The notes beneath the pieces are model-generated. The model was not told the origin of the DNA. It saw only the letters and a list, made by a program, of their open reading frames with translations, and ran no database searches. 58,249 nt of DNA from Gyrodactylus bullatarudis (lineage: Eukaryota; Platyhelminthes; Monogenea; Gyrodactylidea; Gyrodactylidae): positions 1 through 58,249 of the forward strand of contig SSNU01000046.1 of the NCBI GenBank assembly GCA_012064415.1, given 5' to 3'. Positions 21,201-32,900 of the stretch are shown piece by piece. The position numbers and the translations under genes were made by a program. The number at the start of each line of letters is the position of its first letter. Position 1 is the stretch's first letter.

Positions 21201-24200
21201 TTTAGTTACTCAATCTTCTAGACGTTGCAACAATAGAGTTGGCTCGGGACATTCGAGTACTGAAACATTCTATTTAAACAGGATAAAATTCTTTTAATGA
21301 ATAAAAACGAAAAGTCATCTAAGTTATTTGTGATTAATTTTCCCTAGAAATTAGTATGTCCGCATGCAGATTGCTAGTCAAAAATGCCGCAGAAAAAAGG
21401 AATTAATTACACAATTTCTTCTTGAAACGCTTAGCTTTAAAGGAAAAATAAGTTTTAGATATTACGACCAAGACCTAACAAAGAATTAACAACTTAATGA
21501 CTCGGAGATAATTTTAGAGGTACTTTTGGATTAGATGAGAATAACATACCTGCAGGGTTATGCTGATAGCCAACTTCATTACCGGAGAAGAGATTGAACA
21601 GAAACTGTTTCATATTATAAGGGCTCATACTGAATAGGTTGAACATGGAGAATTGAACAGATTTCCTCTTGGTTCGAGCCAATTCAGAGCACATCATTTT
21701 GATGATAAGGCCAATGCGTATACGCAGCATGTGTTTGAATAAATGAGGGCTGGTTCTTGAAATCATTGCAAGGTACACTATGATTTCCTTAAGAAAATTC
21801 ATATTTTTATGGTTTATACTTAAAAGTAGTTCATCGAAATAATAAATATTTAATTAAAAATACTTGAGTAACTATTCCAAGAAGACAATCATCTCCACAG
21901 GCTTCTTTGATTAATTTACCAATTTCATGTGGGGGCAGAGGTTCAGTTATGATTTTTTCATTCGGTTCTGGTGGAAGGCCAACAGTTACTTGCTTCTGCA
22001 TAATTAGAATATCTGTCAAAGACTTGGCCAATAATTCCGGCTGCTTCTCTAATAAACATGCTGTATAACGGAGGATGAACCATTGCAAATTTTTCCCTGC
22101 ATTATCGTAAACCTAGAATTTTAGAAAGATTATGAATTTTGGAAATAAATATCATCAGGTAAAGAAACCTTGCCTGAATCGAGTCAATTTAGTGAACGAT
22201 TCAGAATAGTCTTTGAATCTTTAAATCATTGACCCTTAATGCCAGAGATCATAGTTTTTCAATGATCTTTAAACCGTTCTTCTTTTTTTAGAACATACCA
22301 AAAACTATCTAAGTTTGCCCTAACATTACCATTGATGTGGTCTCAAATGTGGTCTATTTCAAACCCATTTTTATCCTTAATCTTCTAGATTTTTTGTAAT
22401 AAGATCGAATAGAATTTAAAAGATACTCACTGACTAATTTTACCAACAAACTTTTTTATATGATTTTTTAACTTTTTTTAATATATAATTTATTCAAGCA
22501 GAATAGCTACTTTTCGCTAATTTCAATCTGCTTAGTTACAGATTGTTGTTTCTCTCCTGATCGAATCAGTAGTTTATGAAAAACATGATATCTTCTCATT
22601 CTACTGTACTATCATTTGAAAATAGCTTCGTTACTAGCCTCGTGTTCAAAAAAAACTATTCCAATCTATAACTACCATGGCCAATGTGAGCTTTTTCATT
22701 TTTCTCTCCACTGTTGCTATTTATTGGAGAGTTTTGGTGTTTTTTCAGCATGCATTTTTTTCTTATTTTCTTTGATTTCTACTATTTCTTTCATGATTTG
22801 TAAATTATTATCTTGAATGAACTTTTAATTTATATCATTTTTGAAGAATTTTTATTGATGGACCATCAATGATGGTGCTGTGAGAAATGTATATTTGGTT
22901 TTGATATATCTTCGTTCAGTTTTCTAAATTATGAATTTAAGTGGATTTTCGGACGTGTTTGAAAAACTACGTGAATTATTCATTCGTAATAATCAAAGAA
23001 CAGCAAAATCGGATGATTTGCTTTTGATCAAATTTGCACCCAAAAAAAACCTCAAATTATGATTTTTGTTAGGAATTTTGAAACTAAAATATTCTCCTTA
23101 ATAACAAATTTGTAGGATACATTTGTTCTAACTGAATTTCAACTGACTTCTTCTAATAAATTGCGAACAGTTGCTTTGCCATCTTCCTCAATGCCAGTGT
23201 CCCAATCGAGTCCCTTTAGAGATTTCAACTTTTCAAGAATCTCAGCCTGCTCAACAATGCAGTCGGAATTTTTCAATGTTTCAATAATATCTTCCAGACT
23301 CATGTTGGTGAAACGATCGTAAATACCTTGAGTGTTTTCGTCTTTCACAAGGTCAGAGCACATACTTTTGATAGAAGTAATACCACTTTTCTGTAGGCTG
23401 CCAGAATAATTTTTAAGGAGCATTGTCTTTGGAGATTCAATGTTTTCTGAGAAAAAAACATTCCATTGAAATTTATCGAGATGAAAATTGAAATATCAAT
23501 CTTACGATTCTTCTTCAGATCGAGTGTTATGGCTTTTGCCAAAGCCGTTGATTGTCTACGAACAGAAAAGCGTTGATATTTTTCACTAAAACTTTGAGAG
23601 TCCTGATTGTAATGGGTTCTTGAGATTCTTGGAGAAACAGCTTTTCGTTGACTAAAGGCATGATGAGATTTTTCATCTATAATTTCTAGAATAAAAATGC
23701 AGTTTTTGAAGAGAATTAAAGTAAATCTCAGTTTTAACAAGATCTTACAATTAAAGAGGAAATTTTCTGTCATGGATAAGTATGCACAAGCATGCCTTTT
23801 ACAATCGGAGTTTTTTTTATTAACAAGTTACTAAAACTTGAGTGACAAGTAAGGAGCGTAAGTAAAAAGGCATCTTTGATAAAGAAAAGTCTAACTTGAT
23901 TAATTTAAAAAATAATCATCTCTGATTGGTTAACTTGAAATTCAGCCAATCAGAACAGTGACTCTGACTGCATGCACAAATTAGCTGGAATAGGTTCAAT
24001 TTGAGCTTAATTTTTCTATTGTGGCTTATAAGATGTAACTATACAATAGGTTTTTGATGAAAAAACCCTTTTTTAAATCACCAGTGTGAATAATAATGAA
24101 TTTACATCACAATTTTACAAGAAAACACAATAATGTTAATTTAATTAAAAAGGAATAAACTAACCTTGTGGATAATTTATAAGGCCATCTAATCAATGTT

Positions 24201-26680
24201 TATTTGAGAAAATAATGTACCAATTAGTAAAACACCTAGCTACAAACTGTATTTATTTTTGGTTTTTTCGTACTTTGGGTTACTCTATTGCTAAAATGTA
24301 AGCGCCTTAATTATTATTAATAATCTGAGGTTGAGACATGAATCATTTAATTTCTCAAATTCTAAATTTTAAGCTGAAAATACCATGTATTAAGCTACAT
24401 TTTTCTAGATTTTTTAGAGATATTATAGAAATATTACGAATGACGTACCAGTTGATTTAAGGAAACTCAAATTGGCATGACAAGAAGTCTCCTGGAAGAC
24501 ATTCAATGTTCCTAATTGTACTCGGGTTCCATTCAAGTATCCCGATTTAATCTTTCGAAGTGTCGTTATCAAAGAAGGAATCAGAGAATTTTCACCTGGA
24601 AAATAAATCATTCGATAATGCATATCCGACTATTCATACAATTTTAAGTTTTTTTATAGCTTCAACTGTTGAATATATGGTAATTTCACCGTTAGACTGA
24701 CGAAAAATTTTAATTAATCAGCTGAACTCATTTACCTATCTCTGTCCTATAGTTCTAGAAATACGTCTGTTCTTAAAATAAAATCAATATCAAGAATAAT
24801 TTTATAGAAACTTACCTTTTTGAAAGAACCAATCATAAGCTGGTATGAGAAGTAATGGTCGACCAGGACTATTCCAAGCTCTCTTCAAAAAGGCAATATG
24901 ATTCTGATAGTAGTTCATAATAAACCTGACATCAAGAGATATATAGAAAGATTGATAATCAGTGAATTGGGGAGTAAAGGCAAGTGTATTGTCTCCGACT
25001 TTAAAGAAGCGAGACGTAGTCAATATACCAATTTCATTATTTGAGCGACCGGTTAAACCTAGCTTCTCACATACACCAAGCTGTTTGTAAAGATTACTCA
25101 AGACTTTAGCAGGATAAATGAGAATTTTTGTCTCGTTATAGGCCTCAGCGAACGTTTGAACTTTTAGACCATGTTCACCAAGTTTTGATTTGATTCTGTT
25201 ATTTTCGGCCAAGATAACAACTTGAACAACTAAATCTGGCTTCGGCTCAGTTATCTAAGAAAATAATTTTAAAATATCTTTATTAATGTTAGCTGAATGG
25301 AATTGGGAGCATACCATTCGTCTACCAAGAGGATCAATTTCACCTGGCAGGACAAGACCTTGTTGAATCAGTTTAGCGAGAATATACATTGATTGTCCCC
25401 AGATATGTGGGAATTGGCCTTGATGGATGCGAGGCTGCGAATGGTGACGTTCAAGTTCAGCATCAGCATTTTCTCTTTCCACTGTAAATAGTTCCATCAT
25501 GATGGGAATTTTTGGAAAGGTTTTGTCATTAGTGTCCTATAAAAATTTTCAAAAATCGTATTAGACTGGGTAAAAACATACTTTTTGAATCATAATTGAC
25601 TCCAATTGCTTAATACAAGTAAGAGCATAATTTTCTTCTTTGCTGTACACAGCAGCGATCGTCAGGTAGGCAAAGAACATGGGCCATTCAGGTTCTAAGC
25701 CTTCAAAATTGTGTAGTTCCCAAGATTCATAATAGGCTCGAGATCTATCTTCTCTAGCAGATCGATAGCCATCACGAGGGAAACGTTTACAGCCATAACT
25801 AGAATTTAAAAAGATTTAAAGCGTACCTTCCCAAGAGAGTATTAAGAATTTTATTTCTAGTCTTGTCAATAAGCTCTTGATCATCGACAGAAAACGAAGG
25901 ATAGCTTATAATTCCTAACAGGCCAGCGTCAATTTCCTTGGAATTGCTTTCTCGAGGCAAAACATTATGTAAAACTATATTGCATTGCTGACATTCATCA
26001 GGAACCACGTGTATTGTTGAAAGACCTTTATAATTGGCTCCAAATAGGTCCAATTCTCCAATACCTTCAAGAGCTGCTTTAGCCATGCCAATAGAGCTGG
26101 AATTTAATTCTAGAATTCCTTTATTTGTACGATCACCACGCCCCCAAATGCCAAAATCAGGTATACGGTATGCAGATTCAATGCAGAATACAATATTCTG
26201 AATAAAGTTAACCTCTTCTAGAGTCCAGATTAGTTTAATGCCATAAGAAGTCATTTGAGAGATTGTTAGTAGATAAAGAGACACACAGTCAATCTGTAAA
26301 TGACCCCATTCTTGGTCTCCTACAACAGGAAGATAGTTTTTACAATTGAACTTTGCATGCAGCGCATCGAGAGAACTTTGAGTATGCTTGAAGCGTTCAA
26401 CTTTATCACTTTGTAGCATGAAACATTTGAGGATAGATCTCATAATTCGTACAACGTTCTTTTCCAGCTCATAGGCACGAACTTTTTCTGGTTCATCGTC
26501 TGAGAGTTTCTTATAAGCAATCGATAAGGACCAAATTGATATCGAAGCGTATATATTGTCACGTACGACTGCATGATTTGATGTATTACTTTCTGGTATG
26601 AGGCCTGTAATACAGTCTTGATTGATCAAAATAGTCTCAGATAGAATATAGTAGAGAAAATCAATTTTTGATTTCTCCAT
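18226..26680 (-). CDS. PHKA: Phosphorylase b kinase regulatory subunit alpha-type, 12 exons, 1198 aa
   Basis: Regulatory subunit of the kinase that activates glycogen phosphorylase. Exons: 26680-25827, 25798-25582, 25536-25315, 25254-24816, 24595-24449, 23685-23506, 23446-23148, 22112-21864, 21787-21550, 20996-20701, 19502-19293, 18471-18226. They total 3597 bases, exactly 1199 codons. The N-terminal 430 residues form the glucoamylase-like (GH15-like) domain with NHAVVRDNIYASISIW, VVGDQEWGHLQID, WGRGDRTNKG, KRFPRDGYR and FPHIWGQSMYIL. Further family blocks are FTPQFTD, TVGLPPEP, the basic RRRKTDGALNRVP stretch and PPAGRFGTMSYMVRAL. The protein ends CNVQ, a CaaX box; mammalian alpha/beta subunits are farnesylated at an equivalent CAMQ. 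Length is slightly below the usual 1,220-1,240. Intron 1 is 28 bp; others reach 1.2 kb. The exon 10 acceptor (20997) is the least certain. Confidence 0.93.
18600..18860. repeat. TTAA-CCCTTCATGTCCC repeat copy in last PHKA intron
   Basis: Shares ATATCGAGCAG, ATTTGAAAT and the right-hand end CAATGGGACATGAAGGGTTAA with the element at 37275-37745. The end carries TTAA next to CCC in the inverted sense. The left end is unclear. Confidence 0.45.
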
Positions 26681-26904
26681 TTTACGTTTTAGAAATAAAT
26701 AGAATTTCAATCACGTAAATTGATCATTTTTTTGATTCAAAAATTTGTAAATGTATCCTGAACAAACAAACAATTTAAAATTTTATTGTTTAAGTGCGGT
26801 AATTCTGTTCTATCTTCAATTTGCCACATAATTATTATTAGGGCTAACTTTCTTCACCGCTTTGTACCAATTGACGTTTCTGTTTGTGAAAAGCAGGCTA
26901 AAAA
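26681..26904. promoter_or_regulatory. Divergent promoter region, PHKA (minus) and FERM gene (plus)
   Basis: Only 224 bp separate the two start codons on opposite strands, so both promoters and 5' leaders must lie here, unless either gene has an upstream non-coding exon. No TATA box was singled out. Bidirectional control is inference from spacing. Confidence 0.5.
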
Positions 26905-29900
26905 ATGGGCAAAAAATCTAATAAATCCACTGCATCATCCGGTGATGATAAAAAGAAAAAGGATCTAATTACGTTTAAAGTACGATCTTTAAACGACAAT
27001 GTACAACCAGTTGAAATTCGTTTAGAAGTAAATAAAATTCACCTTAATTTTCCAGAAATCAGATCTTGGGTCTAAACTTTTTGAAAGATACTGTGAAAGC
27101 ATCTGTCCGAATGGTAACTTTGTCGAGAAATATTACTTTGGTCTCCGATTCACAGATAAAACTAAACAACGAGTAAACTTATTTTTGTTAATTTTAGCAA
27201 TGGCTGGAACTCGACAAGTCTGCATATAAACAGCTTTGTAAATTAGACACTTACGGTCTTAGTTTTCGTGTTAAACATTACCCTGAAGATCCCACTAATG
27301 AATTAACCCAGGACATTTCAAAATATCTTTTTTATCTACAAATCCGTCGGGATTTAACACAAGGCAGACTCATATGTACCGAGAGAGATGATCAGGCTAA
27401 AGTTGGTGGTGCAATCTTTCAGGGTATGTTAGATTTATTTTATTTTTTTATGCAGCTGAACTTGGCGACAGCCCATTCAGCAGTATAGATGAACTTGAGA
27501 ATAAAATGAAAATGTTCTCCGAGAAAAAGACAAATGAAAATCCATTGGAATTTATTAAGGACCTTACAATAATTTATGAAGAAAGAAATGATATCAAATT
27601 TGAAATGGCAAAAAAGCATATTGATTTCAAGTGAGTTCGTTTACTAGTCATAGTGAACTTTGTTCTGTATAAAACCACCACTGTTTGTGTAAATTTTTCT
27701 TTATCCTTTTGTTTATTTCAGGGGCTTTTCCAAGCAAGAAGCAGAAAATCTACTTTTGAGTCATGTTTGCAAATTTCATACGTATGGTATTGATCCGTTT
27801 CTTGTTTGCGTAAGTTTTGTTTAAATTCCCATCCTTAATGGTTCATTCCTTTTAATTTTTTACAATAAAACTAAATTCATTTGGGAACACTATAATGCAG
27901 CTATAAATCAGGCAACTTTGAATTAAATCGATCACGTTAAAAAATAAAAAGAAATGATTCATGAATAAATTTAGAGTTGACATCTATCTTTTTGCCACCA
28001 AAATTTTAAAGTTAAGCAACTCAAACTCTGATAAATTATGCATTTAATATTTTATTTTAGCCCATCTACAAAAAGAAAAACGTCCAACCTAGCTCTGCCA
28101 AGGAATACATTGGCCTCTCTGGCAATGGAATTATGACATTTATCGAGACCAGAAAGAATATGCTCTATCCTTGGGACCAGGTCACCGATATCATGCTAGA
28201 TGGATCTAAATTCATTTTCACTTATCATACTGAAGTAAGCTCTAAAAAATTTCCCCAGCTCTGCTCTTTTTAAAATCATTTTTTCCTTGTCTTGATCAAA
28301 AACACTACTCTTCAAAGTACGTTCTGAAATATTTTTCTACTTGAGACAAGTGAATTCAAATAAAAGTAATCAATACTCACTTTAATAGTAAAATTATATG
28401 AATGGGATCAATTAATAATATATTATTAAATAATTTTGAAAAAAATATAGCATTAAATTAGTTTTGGTATTCATATAAATATGCAATTGTAAACATTGAT
28501 TTTTACAGTGGAATAAAGTTCAAATCTCTTTCAGTTTTTCAATGAGAGAATGTAGTTTTTTATTTCAACGATACAACACTCTTTGCAGTGTAGATGTATG
28601 AATAATAGATCTTGAGCTCTCACTATTTTTACACTTTATAAGTCAGAGATGATATATATTCATGTATGTGAAAATCACGTATAGCGAATCAATATTATAG
28701 ATCATTCTATAATTTTGATAGTTCATTTCGTCAATTGGACAACTGCAAAAGAATCCAAACGAGTTTTTCCCTCCTCTGATTGGTCAATATATTCTCTTCA
28801 TTATGATTGGTTGACCCAAAATTACATCATGAGTTATCTTAAATCAATTTATTTACCAGTAAATATGGGTTTATTTTAAATCCTCGGTACGTTATCATTG
28901 CGTAGAGTATTGATTAAGATCAAAATCTGTTATTCTTTAATTTTTTCATGTTTATCATCAGATTCAATAATGATTTTTGCATGTTTCTACTCGTTTTGAT
29001 CATCAGATTATTCAAATGATGATTAGCCTACTTTTTCAATGGTTTTGATGAATATATATGCCTTATTAAAATCCTCTTTTTATAGAAACTTGAAGTGCCA
29101 CGAAAAGCTGGCACTTTGAAAGCAAAGAAGTCAAAGGTAATTAAATCCTACTGGGAGAGTGAATATGATTTACTTTAATCCTCATATTTGACAAAAATAA
29201 CTGATTAATGGTAGTAAGAGTAGTCTTGAATTATATGAGCCAATAAAAATGAACCTTTATAAAAATTTCCAACTGTGATTGGTCAATTCTACTAAACTAG
29301 CTGTCTTAATGGTGTCTCTACACAAAACTATTGCATGCTTACTAATGTAAAATTTAAATTAGATCATACCTATCACTTATTATTTCGGATTTAACCTTGT
29401 TTTAATTTGATTATCATCAACAACAACACAATCACCAATTTAAAAAATAATAATAAAACACTTTCCACATTTATTCAATCTTGATTATTTTCATCTGATT
29501 CAACCTTTACTAGAATGCGAAAGAGTCTAAACCATCTGTAAGAATTTTTTTTTCATCTTTTTATCAGTAGATCGAAATATTCAGTTATATGTACCATGTT
29601 AAAATTAATGGAAATATTGAGTAGTTTCATAACTCAAAAATTTTCTATTTTATTTGGCAGTGAACCTGCTTTTTTCCTAGAATAAAATAGATATTTTTCA
29701 TTATCATACTTTTTGTGATTTCTGCTTAATTTTAAATTGAAAGTGACACTGTTTTCTTTGTCCGTAAACAAGTTTATCTATTCATTTTAAAAGTTTTCCT
29801 TTGAGTTTGCAATATGGCTTTGAAAATTGCTCTAAAGAAAGATAAACATTCTGTAAGTACCATAATAAAATTGATTCATTCAAAATTGACTGAAAACAAT

Positions 29901-32900
29901 TTCTTTAGAAGAATAAAAGAGCCGAATCTCTAGTGAGAATATCATTCGTTTAGAAGTTGGGTCATGGTCAAAACCTGTGAAACAGGGCTTGACAGAAAGT
30001 TGTGTGACCACGACTGAATAATTTAATTAATTAATTCTACCTCCTCTTAAAATGAATCACACCTATTTCTAGGATCAAAATATCACTAGAGAGATTGTAA
30101 GAACTTTTAAATTGAAATCTAAAATACCGTAATTGATTTGGAAAATTTCCAGAATGATGATTCTGTTGTGAGCTAAAGTGGAAATTTCATCAGAATGTAA
30201 AAAGAATACTCACAAGTAGAAAGAAAAGTTTAATCTAAAGCTAGTTGGTAGTAGTTGAAGATGAGAATTAGAAAAATATTCAATTTGACAAGAATTTAAC
30301 CATTCATAATTATCATGGGAAATTGTAACATTTGGATTTTTCAATTATCACAAATGAACAGAATATAAAAGTTTTAACTTTTCCTAAAAAATGTCAAATT
30401 TCTTTGAAAATTTTTAATCCAAAATATCTGAAATCGATTATCATAAAATTAACGTTTGAGCTCAAAATTTATATCGATTTCGAAGATTTCAAATACTTAT
30501 ATTTCGGACCATCACTCTAGACAAATAATTAAAATTTGATCATAGTGGTTGAGAGTAAAAGTTAAACTTGTAAATTTTGGATCATATTCCTTCGTGACGA
30601 TTGCAAAATTCAAATTTCTGTGAATTTCCCAAGATGAATTCGAATCCTATGTCTAATAATAATTTGAAATGCCAGTTTTAAATTGCTTTAAATCGATAAA
30701 ACAACAACTCATGCGTTCATTTCATCATGCAGTTGAGAAAATAAATTTTCCTGAAAATGCGGAGAAAGATGGTAAATTCTCATCTACATACAGTCATCCC
30801 ACTAACCACTTTAAGTTAGTCAAATTTCGAAAATGGCAGATTTCTTATAAACAAATGAAATTGAGGCAAATTTTTTACACTACTATCCATTAATAAATCA
30901 TTACTGATAGTTTTCATTCATTTTTTCAATGATCCAAGCCTATTTGTGAGAATAAGAGCGAAAATTGCGATTTTCAATAATACAAAAAATGACCTATTTT
31001 TGATCATAAAATTACACATAACTTTATTATTCAAAAAAATCAATCTTAAACTGGTTATTGGGATGACTGTATATCAACTCTAGTTTTAGATACTAGAAGT
31101 TCTGCCAATCAATATTTTCAACACTGAATAATTAAATAATTTTGGATACGTTACTTCTCTCTTCTAAAGATTGCTAACATGCTGTACCACCTATCTATCT
31201 AGGTCATCTTCTCATGTTCTTTTTCAAGTTGATTCCTACCTGTGATTATTGATTACATGTTAGAAAAATACCTAAAATTCTTCTTTTTCTTATACTTTTT
31301 CTTCCTGAATTTTTTATAGACAGATAAGAAAAAATCAAAAAATCACGTGAGCAATAAACTAACTCTTGAATTGTTCTCAATAAATTTTTTTTTATTATCT
31401 CTATTGAATTAAAGATAAAGAAGCACCTGTTTAAATTAAAAGAAAATTATGATTCTTTTTCATTGTGTTTGGTCAAATCAAATAGCTATTCTATTATTTT
31501 CCATTGTAAAACATGACCCATTCATATCATAACAGGACAATGCAGAGGTCCTAAAGTACGAATGTTTCTCAAAGGAATCAGCCATAGCCCTATGGAAATG
31601 GACCCTGGATAGAAAAAGTTTCTTCACGTAAGTTGATTGTTTCTTGAGAAAAAACGATCAAAATAAAACTCTCTTATAATTAAAGCTAATCTTTATATCA
31701 ACTAAAGTTGGGAATCTTTGATTTTTACGAAAACCTCCATTTTTTCATCAAAAATTCGATTATGTTAAAATATTTTTGGAATCCTACTCATGTTGCCCAC
31801 TTTTACCAGTTGAAGAAAAATAGCACTCCCATTTTTTTCGAACTTTGAGCTGAAAATTTTTCTTGGACTGAAAGTTAGAGGTTGATCAAAAGAGGTTTTT
31901 TAGGATCAAGATTAGACAAGAAAGCTGACTAGCACCGTCAAATTATCGACAGTTTCCCCATTTTCAAGAGATTTAGAATTATCGAAATTTCATTGATTTT
32001 CAAGTAGTGAAAATGATCAAAAAATCGAAATTCAGCTCCCAAACGATAATGTGATTATGCATAAGATAAGATTCAGTTGGATTGACTTTCTTGTCTAATC
32101 TTGATCATGAAAAACCTCTTTTGATCAACCTCCAACTTTTAAATCAAGAAAAATTTTCAGCTCCAAGTTCAAATCGAAATTTGAAAAATGGCCATATTTT
32201 TCATAAAAATAATTCTTTTCAGAATTTTTTTCTTCAACTGGTAAAAGTAGACAATATGAGTAAGATTCCAAAAAATCTTTAAAAAATTCAAATTCATGAT
32301 GAAAATATCGAGGTTTTTGTAAAAATCCCAGATATCCAACTTAATATCAAATAGTTTTAGTTGTAGGTAACATAATAAGAATTCTTTAAATAAATCTTTA
32401 ATATATTTAAATTACTCCATACTTCATACTAGACAACTTTAATTTCAAATCAGAAATGACTAGAGCACCAAATAATACTTATTTTATCCCAATATTTAGA
32501 GAACGAAAATGTTCTTTTGGCTAAGAATCAACATTTTCAGAGTAAAAATAATTCATCTTTTTTCTAGATTGAAATCTGCCGAAGAAGCCAAGAAGATTCG
32601 TTCAAAGAATAGCTTTTTCAATCGTGGAAAATCCTTTAAATTTAGGTTAGTTTCCATAAAGACATGCTATATAACTTTATAACTAATTCCTTTTCCCTAG
32701 TGGACATTCCAAGTATGAATTGGCTCAGTCAAACTCTGATGCTCCCAACCCGGAATTCCTACGTACAACCAGCTTCAAGAGATCCGTCTTTATCAATGAA
32801 AACCTACCGAATCTTAACTACCGATCTACGATGCCATCCAAGGCACGTGCCAACATCAGTGCCCTTATTAATGATAACCTCAATGATGAAAATTTGGATT

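Noticed and set aside
30332..30520. 62-codon open frame in the FERM gene
   Set aside because: Overlaps sequence of a dispersed foldback family; not in phase with neighbouring exons.
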